From contig JAUPFV010000003.1 in NCBI GenBank assembly GCA_036936605.1, positions 76,988,273 to 77,052,272 on the forward strand: a DNA stretch of 64,000 nucleotides. Reading direction: 5' to 3'. This document shows, piece after piece, positions 31,011-42,833 of this stretch (the first letter of the stretch is position 1; the number at the start of each line of letters is the position of its first letter). The notes under the pieces are model-generated. The model saw only the letters and a list, made by a program, of their open reading frames with translations, made no database searches and was not told the origin of the DNA. Made by a program: the position numbers and the translations under genes. The DNA is from Limnanthes douglasii subsp. nivea (lineage: Eukaryota; Streptophyta; Magnoliopsida; Brassicales; Limnanthaceae).

Positions 31011-31186
31011 GAATTTAATAATCTATGCAACTTTACCGAGTAAGTTAGGCGTTCGTCCTTATCCTTATCTTTCTTCCCCCTAACTTTACACGTGTCACGT
31101 TTTAATTCGTCTAACTGGATTACGTTATTCAAAAAGAAAATTATCTATAAATAAATGTTCTATCCACACATAGAAGGTTAAAGAAG

Positions 31187-31582
31187 TTGAAAAACCGAAT
31201 GCAAATGTGTCCATTGAATGAGTTGGAAGATCAATATCTGATGAAAGCATCAATCGAAGTTGGGAACATGCACATGGAAGAGGGGCATAAAGCATACTTT
31301 GAGGCATTTCTATGCCAGATGAACTTCTTATACGGAAGGGATGGTGTCCAGCCGCCAAGAATTTCAAGGCGTGTTTATGAGGTGAAGGCTAGGTGGTCAG
31401 TCCTAGTCAAATTCCGTCGTCATCCAGTTTTTGGCCTCACCGAGTTTGAACGTCGTGTTGCGTGTAACCGATTCAATTGCCAGGTCACGGATTCTATAAC
31501 AGAGGATCGGCTGGATGCGGTCTATTCTGACATTATCGACATCCGCTTAGCAGAAGTCAGTGACTACCAGGATGCGAAATAA
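31187..31582 (+). CDS. Hypothetical protein, paralogue of 30395-30754 (131 aa)
   Basis: An intact frame with MCPLNELEDQYLMKASIEVG, then YFEAFLCQMNFLYGRDGVQP, a basic RISRRVYEVKARWSVLVKF block and an acidic C-terminus. The helix-rich pattern with spaced Trp/Phe and basic residues is reminiscent of SANT/trihelix-type domains, which is a guess. Met at 31187 was taken, although MQMC a few codons later is also possible. A TATA-like sequence (ttatctataaataaatg, 31140-31156) lies about 40 bp upstream, which favours a real transcript start. The paralogue lies divergently to the left. Confidence 0.55.
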   Translation: MKNRMQMCPLNELEDQYLMKASIEVGNMHMEEGHKAYFEAFLCQMNFLYGRDGVQPPRISRRVYEVKARWSVLVKFRRHPVFGLTEFERRVACNRFNCQVTDSITEDRLDAVYSDIIDIRLAEVSDYQDAK

Positions 31583-31629
31583 GAAAGGAAGCTCATGAAA
31601 TGGAACTGTCCTGATAGATAAGTTTGAGT

Positions 31630-31765
31630 TATTAATACAGTTTGTGTTTAAGTTCATGTTTCAGTTTGTGTTCGATTTTATGTTTTAGTTTGTGTTTATG
31701 TTTGTGTTTCAGTTGATGTTTCGGTTTATGTCTCAGTTAATGTTTCAGGTCATGTTCCCTTTTAT
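31630..31765. repeat. Degenerate tandem repeat, tttcagtttgtgtt-like
   Basis: About ten units of 12-16 bp (tttcagtttgtgtt, tttatgttttagtttg, tttcagttgatg and similar) just after the stop codon of the plus-strand small gene. Confidence 0.8.
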
Positions 31766-31907
31766 GTTTTAGTTTCAGATCAGCTTGTTTGACTTCATGG
31801 AACAGTTTTTGAAATTAAGAATTTAATTTAAATTCGAACTTTAAAAGCTTCTAACATTAGCCGTCTATTTAATTTAATTAAACTCAAATTAAATTAAAAT
31901 TACAGTT

Positions 31908-32315
31908 TGATGAGTCCGAATTTTGCATGCTCCCCGGACAAGGACAGATCGGTCCAAGCTCTCCGGACCGGACAGATCACTTCGAACACTTAGCCCAAAG
32001 GACTGTTCGAACTATGACAAAAGTACTAAAAAACCTAAACACTACTTGACTAAGCTACTTGCTCTCCTACTTAGAGCTCATGGGTCTTTGAACATAACCC
32101 GGGTCCATTTAACATGACCCGAAAGCCCATAAGGGCCCAAACATGAGGGTATAAATACCCAACCACCTACATTAAGTGTGGGTAATGAGAATTAACTGCT
32201 ACCAGCCAGCTTAATTATCTCTCTACTCTCTACACTAAAAATAAAACACTCACATACTACTATTAAACACCAAACAAATTACAAGCCTACCCTCAGGCGA
32301 TAATTATCACCACCA
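31908..32315 (+). mobile_element. Solo LTR of the GypA family (408 bp) with 5-bp TSD
   Basis: It starts TGATGAGTCCGAATTTTGC and ends CGATAATTATCACCACCA. The direct repeats CAGTT at 31903-31907 and 32316-32320 flank it exactly. There is no internal sequence, so it arose by LTR-LTR recombination. It fixes the LTR ends used for GypA. Confidence 0.95.
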
Positions 32316-32353
32316 CAGTTGATTAAAAAAAACATAAACAATAGAATTTAGGG

Positions 32354-32530
32354 TTTACCCTATTGCCGCCAGACAATGGCGTAGGGGAAGCCCTTTTCGC
32401 CAACCTGTGGCGGCAATAGGGTTAAATCTTAAAGGCTCTCTATTCTTTTGGAACAAAGGCTCCAAAAAAGTCGTCTACGCCAGCCAAATGGCGTACGGTA
32501 GTATTCCTACGCCAACGGTTGGCGTGTAGA
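32354..32530. repeat. GC-rich hairpin cluster, right
   Basis: A perfect 14-bp inverted repeat CCCTATTGCCGCCA (32358-32371) with TGGCGGCAATAGGG (32408-32421), arms extendable to about 18 bp. Two smaller palindromes are tacgccagccaaatggcgta (32476-32495) and ctacgccaacggttggcgtg (from 32507). They resemble those at 28640-28810. Confidence 0.8.
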
Positions 32531-32907
32531 GGTCGGCTCACATCATCTTTGAATTTGTGAATTCAATTTTTTTTAAATAAATTTGAACACAAAATGGAAC
32601 GTGAATACAATACAAAGTGAGTTTACAACAAAAAACAACATAATCAAACACAAAATAAATTCGATTTTAAACTAAATATTACAACACCAACTCAAATATC
32701 AATATTTGGTTAAGTCTACTATGGGATCATCATATTCAACGGAATGTGTCGGCGTGGGATTTTGCAGTCTTGAAAATATACAGACTCTATCTAGCAAAGG
32801 GATCGACCAAGAAATAGCGTCTTCTCTCGCTGTTCGCATCCACGTTGGATCTATAGTCGGTAAAGGTGACCCTTTAACTAAGTCAACCTACAAATCCACA
32901 TTGAATA
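32531..32907. other. Gene-free stretch downstream of the MULE gene
   Basis: AT-rich sequence between the hairpin cluster and the end of the MULE/OTU gene. The only frames are short and without recognisable content. Confidence 0.5.
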
Positions 32908-35240
32908 TCAATGCGCATTAAGAAAATAAATGATTAAATGCGTGCGAAAGTAAAGTTCTTTACTCACGTGAACAAAATGGTTTTTATTGACGAATGCCAC
33001 GCCGATCTCCTTTAAAGAACCATCGTTCGGCGGTGAATTTTTCACTGGTAGGTAAGTCTTACTTCCACCGGGAGCAAGGCAATAGAAAACACAATTGAAT
33101 GTCGTCCCGACTAGTTTTCCGCAACTAGGCAAGGACATCCAATTTGTGAAAGGTGCATTCTCTTTATTAAAAGTCAACCGATTATATCTCCTTATCGACT
33201 TCGCTTTCATCGTCGTAATATGAAACCCGTTTATAAAACTCTCGATCGCTCTTTAGCTCGTGAACCAAGGATTCTCTAACCATTAGCCATCCACTTTCGT
33301 TATCGACCATACCATGCGCGATGGCTCTAAAACCACAATTACCGTCGAGCATTACATTTGTAATTCGGCTTATGAAAGGATGCATATATTGAGGTGTGTC
33401 TTTTGAAAATCTCGAGTCCAAGACATTTGGTAATCTAGCCGGGAATGGTTTAGCCGAGAATGACGGTATAGCCTTGATGTGGTTCGATGCATCCGGAGTG
33501 CCTAAACCAACGCATTGAACCCGTTTCGCTTTATTTTTTTGGTGGTTTTGCTCCGCAATTTGTAGGAGTATGTGCGGCGACCGTTCTTACGGTGCTACCA
33601 AGAGTGCCGACCGGGGTTGCTATACTAGCGGGGGGTGTTACCACTCGTGGAGTTTCGGCACTGTCGTGGGACTCGAACATTTCTTGTTCGGCGTATTCGT
33701 GATACGAAGGATCCCTTTTCGTAGAATAATCACGTTGGACTTTGCTACCTTTAACGCGACCCCGACCCCGTCCACGACCACGGCTTCCAACACGTCTGGG
33801 AGTTCTACCGCAGGTTTTAACATTCTCGAGGGGTTCGCAAAGGAGTGTAGTTGACGGATCCAAAATTTGTTGAATTGTTTTGAGCCAATGACTTTGTTCG
33901 TAAACATCAACCTCTTCAAGTTTCGCATTTAGATTTGCGAAATTAAATTTTACTTCTTCTTCACCGGTGAGTTTAACTCGCGGAACGATATCTAGTCTCT
34001 TTCAATGCTCATCTATAATCCAAGTAGGTACATGGCCGTCCACTCTTCGGATTGCCTCAAGTTCTTGGGAACACGGCAAACCATGGATCGTACGATCGGT
34101 GCAACCGCACAAAGATTTTTCACCGCCGCTTTTATCAGCATAGTTATCGTATACTATCGCCAATTCAATAGGTGATACTTACCCCCGTAAAAATTTGAAC
34201 GGTTTAAAATCTTGGAATTTGTGAATTAAACGGCACTTGCTAATCTCCATCGATTCTTTAATGGTCGAATGTTGCATCGCTAACAAGCCATGTACTTTAT
34301 CCCAAAACCTGTCGAAATCCAACCTCTCGTTCATCACCTCAACGGTATTGGATGAAACAATGTCATTCCAAGCCGCCAAAAACATTTTAGCCACATTCCC
34401 GTCTTGAAACATTTTTTCGTTCTCCCGCTAACATTTTTATTGATATGCCACTCGCATAACATGTGACTAGCGCTAGGGAATATTTTGTCGATGCTATTCA
34501 TCAAGGCTAGTTCAAGGTCCGTAACGATAACACAAGGTAATTCACAATCATTCTCCTCTATTATCGTTTTCAAGCATCCTAATGACCATTCGTAGTTGTC
34601 TTGTTTTTCAGTCACCATAAACGTGAAACCAATACAAAACGTTTTATTAGTCGATGTTACCCCGACTACTTCGAACAAAGGTATCCTGTAACGAATAACT
34701 TTATACGTGCTATCCATGATTAGCAAGCGTGGGAAGATCCATAGTAATTCAAGACTAAGTGGATGTGCGAAAAACAAATCGGTTATGACGTTAGAGCCGA
34801 CATTCCCCATATGTACCCAATACTTGTACTTGTGCAATTGTAATTTAACTAACAAGCATTGCATTTGGGATCGACCGCCGTTTTCAACCATCCTCGTTCT
34901 TTGACGGTGATTGTCAACGTGACGGATATATGAAGCATTCTTCGGATCGGCCTTTTTCAAAGCACCATGGAATTGACACGTAAAAACGTAGTAAGGAATT
35001 GAACAATAAGTTTTCCAAAACATGTGTCAAGACCATGGAGCGGCAAGTTGCCGACTATAAAATTGCTTTAGTTCTGGATGTCCATTAACGATTTCCAAAC
35101 CTACCACTCGGGTCGATATGGCTAGATGGTCCTGAACAAGACCGCCCTTAAGAGGTCATTTGTGAGGATGAGAGTGCAGAGGGGGAATATGCGGAGAAGA
35201 TTTCATTAGAGAATTCATCCGACGATTGAGCGTCAGAGGA
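32908..35240 (-). pseudogene. MULE-type transposase with SWIM finger and OTU protease domain, broken
   Basis: Minus-strand order. Upstream of the core, ALKKADPKNASYIRHVDNHR (about 34970-34910). MULE transposase core at 34760-34440: LIMDSTYKVIRYRIPLFEVV, GVTSTNKTFCIGFTFMV, CVIVTDLELALMNSIDKIFP, LCEWHINKNV. SWIM zinc finger near 34020-34140 (CGCTDRTIHGLPCSQELE). A Gly-Arg linker and KRDPSYHEYAEQE (33530-33860). OTU-type cysteine protease core at 33421-33182 (MLDGNCGFRAIAHGM, with the catalytic Cys in DGNC). OTU tail at 33210-32908 (FTNWMSLPSCGKLVGTTFNC, VAFVNKNHFVHV). Frames change several times. A stop precedes MFWKTY near 35023. The sequence at 34970-35235 is repeated in all four array units. 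Fusions of MULE transposase with OTU are known in plants. Confidence 0.8.
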
Positions 35241-35454
35241 AAATAAATTAATTTAAATTAATTTCCTTTTGTTTCGTCATATACTACCGCAAACTGTTGA
35301 CGTATTTTTTGTATCCCGACCCTGATGGTCATGGAACTTCAGTCTTTCGATTAATGTACCTAGCGTTAGTTCTAACATTTTCATTATTTTAGTCGAAAGT
35401 GATCCGTTTCCGGCACCAAGATGAAAATAGTTAAAGAAACTTACAAGTCTGAAA
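35240..35454. other. Unassigned part of the array unit
   Basis: About 200 bp between the MULE piece and the GypC minisatellite, repeated at 37866-38080, 40492-40706 and about 43114-43328. No gene is recognised; the GypC 3' LTR that should lie here is absent. Confidence 0.6.
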
Positions 35455-35665
35455 AATTAAAATTATGTAGATCAACGAAGTCGGAAAACACTTAAAATTT
35501 GAATAAACAAAACATTGTTGATCAGTATAGGTCAAATAACCCTTAAGGTTAAAATAAACAAAACGTTATCAATCAACCGAAGTTGAAAAAACCTTAAGGT
35601 TTGAACAAACAAAATTATTATTGATCAACCAAAGTTGAAAAACCTTTAAGTTTCGAATAAGCCTG
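35455..35665. repeat. 50-bp minisatellite after GypC pol, unit 1 (repeated in units 2-4)
   Basis: gatcaac-type anchors occur at 35469, 35519, 35568 and 35619, giving about four copies of a 50-bp unit (gatcaaccaaagttgaaaaa, cctttaagtttcgaata). It is repeated at about 38081-38291, 40707-40909 and 43329-43537. It is related to the GypB 46-bp repeat on the opposite strand. Confidence 0.85.
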
Positions 35666-35844
35666 CAGGCATTTAATAAAAGCATCATTTTATATTAACC
35701 AGATCGGTTTTTATAGACACCTCATTAAAACCTTCCTGCGCCACTAGGGTAGAAAAAAGTGTTTCCTGGACCAAGATTATTTACAAGAAAATATATAAAA
35801 ATATGAATATTAAAAAATACTCAAAATAAAACTTGAGATGTTTG

Positions 35845-37305
35845 ATATTACAAGAAAGCTGCAAGGGTCGGTTATTTTTGTCTTTTAACCGATAGGTGCC
35901 CGACTTTATCCTTTCCATCACATGGTAAGGGCCTTCCTAGTTGGGAGCCAATTTTCTGAGGCTCTTGTCTTTAGTATGCAGGAACACTTTTCGTAGGACC
36001 TTGTTGCCGACATTAAACTCTATTCTTCGAACCTTGGAGGCATGCCTACTTCACATTAAGCTATGATAATATAATGAGTTCAAATGAGCATGACTTTATT
36101 TTTCCTCAATCAAATCGAGGGCAAGACGTCGACCCTCGTCGTTGGTGTTTTCTGAATAATGCTTGACCCTGTAAGATGGGAACATAGTTTCTGAGAGGGT
36201 CATTGCATCCATATCATATACCTAAGCGTAGGGTGACTCTTGAGTAGGGGTTCGGGGGGTACTTTGATATGCCCATAACACATCTTGTAAGTAGTCTGAC
36301 CATTTTCCTGCTTTTCCCTCCATATTTTATTTAAGACCGTTGATAATCGTTATGTTCGTTACTTCGACCTGACCGTTTGCTTGCGGGTGAAACGATACTG
36401 AAAAAAAATTGTTGGATTTCTCGAGAAGAGCAAAAATATCTCATTTCATTGCTATCGAACTGAGGCCCGTTATCCATAGTTAACCTCCTCGAGATATCAA
36501 AATGATAACAAATGTTTGACCAAATGAACTTAATTACATCTTTAGTCTTCGTCCCGGAAAGAGGTTTAGTTTTGACCCATTTAAGAAGTTGTCCACATCG
36601 ACCACCATTGAAGTTGACTCACCATATCAATCCCCCACCGATCGAATGGCAGCCCTTCGGAAACGGACTCAAATGGTATGGCAGAAACGTGAATTGCGTT
36701 TGCAGACCACTGACAGATGTCGCACCTCTTAACCAACTCTTTAGTGTCAGTCATGATTTTTGGCCAATAGAAACCCAAAAACAGTACTCTTCTAATCAAA
36801 GTCTTGAAACCACAATGAGCCGACCCTTTTCTATCATGAATTTCGGACAAAAACACTTGTGACTTGTTGCTCCCAATAAATTTTAGTAGAGGTCTAATTA
36901 GTGTTGTTTTGTATAGTGTTCCCCCTCAAAGTGCAAAAACAGGTCCATTAATGCTTGACCCCCCCCATCTGCTCGGATAATCTACTCTGCGGGCTCTCTT
37001 TTCTATTCAGTCTCCTCTTCCTCTGGTCGGTTAGAATGAAACTCAACTAAAATCGCCTAGTTCAACAGACCACTTGGTCATCTGTCCCAATACATCAGGA
37101 TGTCGCTCCACATTTTTCAACAGGAATGATGTTCGGACTATGATGGAGTTAGCCTGGAAATAAGGCCGTATTTTTCAGGATGCGATTACCAATGCTAGGC
37201 TGGCTTCTTTAATTTTAGGTACATTTTTTCAGCATCCAATAAACTCTTTCTCACATAGTAAACCGGCCTAGAGATCCGATCTTCCTCACGAATGGGTGTC
37301 GCACT
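35845..37305 (-). pseudogene. GypC RNase H (end) and integrase, unit 1
   Basis: Minus strand from right to left: RNase H block with PVYYVRK-like and LLDAEKMYLK sequence (37200-37300), integrase zinc-binding H2C2 domain (36856-36700: CGFKTLIRRVLFLGFYWPKI, VKRCDICQWSANA), core start FDRWGIDMV (36620), core with LTMDNG-like sequence near 36470, and C-terminal fold (36060-35850: APN*EGPYHVMERIKSGTYR). A one-base deletion near 36590 (cattta-agaag) is unique to this unit. Several shared stops show the element was already dead before amplification. Confidence 0.82.
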
Positions 37306-37585
37306 TGGTTTGGTTTGGTTTATTTTGGGCTGAGGGTAATTTTATAAAGTGTTTTGGGTATTAACTGTTTTGGTATAAAGTAGTGAGAGATTTGAGCAGC
37401 CTGTTTGTATTAAATGTTTGTTACCCTCATTAATGAAAGTAGTTGTGGTATTTATACCCTTAATTAAGGACACATGGGCTTTCGGGTCAAGTTATGGAAC
37501 CGGGTCAAGTTTAAGGACCCATTTACTTATCAAGTTGATTAGCACATAGCTTAGTAAAAAGGTGTTTAGGTGTTTCTTTACTTTT
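37306..37585 (-). repeat. Truncated GypD-family LTR, unit 1
   Basis: It starts TGGTTTGGTTTGG right after GCACT and stops at the array junction. It is the first 280 bp of the LTR complete at 47024-47396. Confidence 0.85.
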
Positions 37586-38470
37586 TATGAACTCCGAATT
37601 GACACGTAAAAACGTAGTAAGGAATTGAACAACAAGTTTTCCAAAACATGTGTCAAGACCATGGAGCGGCAAGTTGCCGACTATAAAATTGCTTTTGTTC
37701 TGGATGTCCATCAACGATTTCCAAACCTACCACTCGGGTCGATATGGCTAGATGGTCCTGAACAAGACCGCCCTTAAGAGGTCATTTGTGAGGATGAGAG
37801 TGCAGAGGGGGAATATGCGGAGGAGATTTCATTAGAGAATTCATCCGACGATTGAGCGTCAGAGGAAAATAAATTAAGTTTAAATTAATTTCCTTTTGTT
37901 TCGTCATATACTACCGCAAGCTGTTGCCGTATTTTTTGTATCCCGACCATGATGGTCACGGAACTTCAGTCTTTCGATTAATGTACCTGGCGTTAGTTCT
38001 AACATTTTCATTATTTTAGTCGAAAGTGATCAGTTTCCGGCACCAAGATGAAAATAGTTAAAGAAACTTACAAGTCTGAAAAATTAAAATTATGTAGATC
38101 AACGAAGTCGAAAAACACTTAAAGTTTGAATAAACAAAACATTGTTGATCAATATAGGTTAAATAACCCTTAAGGTTAAAATAAACAAAACGTTATCAAT
38201 CAATCGAAGTTGAAAAACCCTTAAGGTTTGAACAAACAAAATTATTATTGATCAACCAAAGTTGAAAAACCTTTAAGTTTCGAATAAGCCTGCAAGCATT
38301 TAATAAAAGCATCATTTTATATTAACCAGATCGGTTTTTATAGACACCTCATTAAAACCTTCCTGCGCCACTAGGTTAGAAAAAAGTGTTTCCCGGACCA
38401 AGATTATTTACAAGAAAATATATAAAAATATGAATATTGAAAAGTACTCAAAATAAAACTTCAGATGTTC

Positions 38471-39931
38471 GATATTACAAGAAAGCTGCAAGGGTCGGTT
38501 ATTTTTGTCCTTTAACCGATAGGTGCCTGACTTTATCCTTTCCATCACATGGTAAGGGCCTTCCTAGTTGGGAGCCAATTTTCTGAGGCTCTTGTCTTTA
38601 GTATGCATGAACAGTTTTCGTAGGACCTTGTTTCCGACATTAAACTCTATTCTTCGAACCTTGGAGGCATACCTACTTCACATTAAGCTATGATAATGTA
38701 ATGAGTTCAAATGAGCATGAATTTATTTTTCCTCAATCAAATCGAGGTCAAGACGTCGACCCTCGTCGTTGGTGTTTTCTGAATAATGCTTGACCCTGTA
38801 AGATGGAAACATAGTTTCTGAGAGGGTCAGTGCATCCATATCATATACCTAAGCGTAGGGTGACTCTTGAGTAGGGGTTCGGGGGGTACTTTGATATGCC
38901 CATAACACATCTTGTAAGTAGTCTGACCATTTTCATGCTTTTCCCTCCATATTTTATTTAAGACCGTTGATAATCGTTATGTTCGTTACTTCGACCTGAC
39001 CGTTTGCTTGCGGGTGAAACGATACTGAAAAACAATTGTTGGATTTCTCGAGAAGAGCAAAAATATCTCATTTCATTGCTATCGAACTGAGGCCCGTTAT
39101 CCATAGTTAACCTCCTCGAGATATCAAAACGATAACAAATGTTTGACAAAATGAACTTAATTACATATTTAGTCTTCGTCCCGGAAAGAGGTTTAGTTTT
39201 GACCCATTTAAAGAAGTTGTCCACATCGACCACCATTGAAGTTGACTCACCATATCAATCCCCCACCGATCGAATGGCAGCCCTTCGGAAACGGACTCAA
39301 ATGGTATGGCAGAAACGTGAATTGCGTTTGCAGACCACTGACAAATGTCGCACCTCTTAACCAACTCTTTAGTGTCAGTCATGATTTTTGGCCAATAGAA
39401 ACCCAAAAACAGTACTCTTCTAATCAAAGTCTTGAAACCACAATGAGCCGACCCTTTTCTATCTTGAATTTCAGACAAAAACACTTGTGACTTGTTGCTC
39501 CCAATAAATTTTAGTAGAGGTCTAATTAGTGTTGTTTTGTATAGTGTGCCCCCTCAAAGTGCAAAAACAGGTCCATTAATGCTTGACCCCCCATCTGCTC
39601 GGATAATCTACTCTGCGGGCTCTCTTTTCTATTCAGTCTCCTCTTCCTCTGGTCGGTTAGAATGAAACTCAACTAAAATCGCCTAGTTCAACAGACCACT
39701 TGGTCATCTGTCCCAATACATCAGGATGTCGCTCCACATTTTTCAACAGGAATGATGTTCGGACTATGATGGAGTTAGCCTGGAAATAAGGCCGTATTTT
39801 TCAGGATGCGATTACCAATGCTAGGCTGGCTTCTTTAATTTTAGGTACATTTTTTCAGCATCCAATAAACTCTTTCTCACATAGTAAACCGGCCTAGGGA
39901 TCCGATCTTCCTCACGAATGGGTGTCGCACT
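38471..39931 (-). pseudogene. GypC RNase H (end) and integrase, unit 2
   Basis: It has the same content as unit 1. The H2C2 domain (39484-39161) reads on into FDRWGIDMVSQLQ, and the core frame (39236-38958) has VVDVDNFFKWVKTKPLSGTK and LTMDNGPQFDS. Relative to unit 1, the base missing near 36590 is present. Confidence 0.82.
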
Positions 39932-40211
39932 TGGTTTGGTTTGGTTTATTTTGGGCTGAGGGTAATTTTATAAAGTGTTTTGGGTATTAACTGTTTTGGT
40001 ATAAAGTAGTGAGAGATTTGAGCAGCCTGTTTGTATTAAATGTTTGTTACCCTCATTAATGAAAGTAGTTGTGGTATTTATACCCTTAATTAAGGACACA
40101 TGGGCTTTCGGGTCAAGTTATGGAACCGGGTCAAGTTTAAGGACCCATTTACTTATCAAGTTGATTAGCACATAGCTTAGTAAAAAGGTGTTTAGGTGTT
40201 TCTTTACTTTT
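39932..40211 (-). repeat. Truncated GypD-family LTR, unit 2
   Basis: It is identical in extent to the unit 1 LTR piece and ends at the same junction with the same ten filler bases. Confidence 0.85.
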
Positions 40212-41096
40212 TATGAACTCCGAATTGACACGTAAAAACGTAGTAAGGAATTGAACAACAAGTTTTCCAAAACATGTGTCAAGACCATGGAGCGGCAAGT
40301 TGCCGACTATAAAATTGCTTTTGTTCTGGATGTCCATCAACGATTTCCAAACCTACCACTCGGGTCGATATGGTTAGATGGTCCTGAACAAGACCGCCCT
40401 TAAGAGGTCATTTGTGAGGATGAGAGTGCAGAGGGGGAATATGCGGAGGAGATTTCATTAGAGAATTCATCCGACGATTGAGCGTCAGAGGAAAATAAAT
40501 TAAGTTTAAATTAATTTCCTTTTGTTTCGTCATATACTACCGCAAGCTGTTGCCGTATTTTTTGTATCCCGACCATGATGGTCACGGAACTTCAGTCTTT
40601 CGATTAATGTACCTTGCGTTAGTTCTAACATTTTCATTATTTTAGTCGAAAGTGATCAGTTTCCGGCACCAAGATGAAAATAGTTAAAGAAACTTACAAG
40701 TCTGAAAAATTAAAATTATGTAGATCAACGAAGTCGAAAAACACTTAAAATTTGAATAAACATTGTTGATCAGTATAGGTTAAATAACCCTTAAGGTTAA
40801 AATAAACAAAACGTTATCAATCAATCGAAGTTGAAAAACCCTTAAGATTTGAACAAACAAAATTATTATTGATCAACCAAAGTTGAAAAACCTTTAAGTT
40901 TCGAATAAGCCTGCAAGCATTTAATAAAAGCATCATTTTATATTAACCAGATCGGTTTTTATAGACACCTCATTAAAACCTTCCTGCGCCACTAGGTTAG
41001 AAAAAAGTGTTTCCCGGACCAAGATTATTTACAAGAAAATATATAAAAATATGAATATTGAAAAATACTCAAAATAAAACTTCAGATGTTCGATAT

Positions 41097-42553
41097 TACA
41101 AGAAAGCTGCAAGGGTCGGTTATTTTTGTCTTTTAACCGATAGGTGCCTGACTTTATCCTTTCCATCACATGGTAAGGGCCTTCCTAGTTGGGAGCCAAT
41201 TTTCCGAGGCTCTTGTCTTTAGTATGCAGGAACACTTTTCGTAGGACCTTGTTTCCGACATTAAACTCTATTCTTCGAACCTCGGAGGCATACCTACTTC
41301 ACATTAAGCTATGATAATGTAATGAGTTCAAATGAGCATGAATTTATTTTTCCTCAATCAAATCGAGGTCAAGACGTCGACCCTCGTCGTTGGTGTTTTC
41401 TGAATAATGCTTGACCCTGTAAGATGGGAACATAGTTTCTGAGAGGGTCAGTGCATCCATATCATATACCTAAGCGTAGGGTGACTCTTGAGTAGGGGTT
41501 CGGGGGGTACTTTGATATGCCCATAACACATCTTGTAAGTAGTTTGACCATTTTCCTGCTTTTCCCTCCATATTTTATTTAAGACCGTTGATAATCGTTA
41601 TGTTCGTTACTTCGACCTGACCGTTTGCTTGCGGGTGAAACGATACTGAAAAAAAATTGTTGGATTTCTCGAGAAGAGCAAAAATATCTCATTTCATTGC
41701 TATCGAACTGAGGCCCGCTATCCATAGTTAACCTCCTCGAGATATCAAAACGATAACAAATGTTTGACCAAATGAACTTAATTACATCTTTAGTCTTCGT
41801 CCCGGAAAGAGGTTTAGTTTTGACCCATTTAAAGAAGTTGTCCACAGCGACCACCATTGAAGTTGACTCACCATATCAATCCCCCACCGATCGAATGGCA
41901 GCCCTTCGGAAACGGACTCAAATGGTATGGCAGAAACGTGAATTGCGTTTGCAGACCACTGACAGATGTCGCACCACTTAACCAACTCTTTAGTGTCAGT
42001 CATGATTTTTGGCCAATAGAAACCCAAAAACAGTACTCTTCTAATCAAAGTCTTGAAACCACAATGAGCCGACCCTTTTCTATCATGAATTTCGGACAAA
42101 AACACTTGTGACTTGTTGCTCCCAATAAATTTTAGTAGAGGTCTAATTAGTGTTGTTTTGTATAGTGTGCCCCCTCAAAGTGCAAAAACAGGTCCATTAA
42201 TGCTTGACCCCCCATCTGCTCGGATAATCTACTCTGCGGGCTCTCTTTTCTATTCAGTCTCCTCTTCCTCTGGTCGGTTAGAATGAAACTCAACTAAAAT
42301 CGCCTAGTTCAACAGACCACTTGGTCATCTGTCCCAATACATCAGGATGTCGCTCCACATTTTTCAACAGGAATGATGTTCGGACTATGATGGAGTTAGC
42401 CTGGAAATAAGGCCGTATTTTTCAGGATGCGATTACCAATGCTAGGGCTGGCTTCTTTAATTTTAGGTACATTTTTTCAGCATCCAATAAACTCTTTCTC
42501 ACATAGTAAACCGGCCTAGGGATCCGATCTTCCTCACGAATGGGTGTCGCACT
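41097..42553 (-). pseudogene. GypC RNase H (end) and integrase, unit 3
   Basis: It has the same content. H2C2 at 42105-41782 (VKWCDICQ, one Arg to Trp change) and core at 41857-41579 (VVAVDNFFKWVKTK, LTMDSGPQFDS). The core Asp-Asn-Gly is Asp-Ser-Gly here. It has an extra base near 42446 (gctagggctgg), shared with unit 4. Confidence 0.82.
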
Positions 42554-42833
42554 TGGTTTGGTTTGGTTTATTTTGGGCTGAGGCTAATTTTGTAAAGTGT
42601 TTTGGGTATTAACTGTTTTGGTATAAAGTAGTGAGAGATTTGAGCAGCCTGGTTGTATTAAATGTTTGTTACCCTCATTAATGAAAGTAGTTGTGGTATT
42701 TATACCCTTAATTAAGGACACATGGGCTTTCGGGTCAAGTTATGGAACCGGGTCAAGTTTAAGGACCCATTTACTTATTAAGTTGATTAGCACATAGCTT
42801 AGTAAAAAGGTGTTTAGGTGTTTCTTTACTTTT
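42554..42833 (-). repeat. Truncated GypD-family LTR, unit 3
   Basis: The same 280-bp piece and the same junction as units 1 and 2. Confidence 0.85.

Noticed and set aside
30861..31043. 60-residue Trp/Gly-rich plus-strand frame
   Set aside because: It is a translation of the TTGGCGGG repeat cluster, more likely regulatory or simple-repeat DNA.
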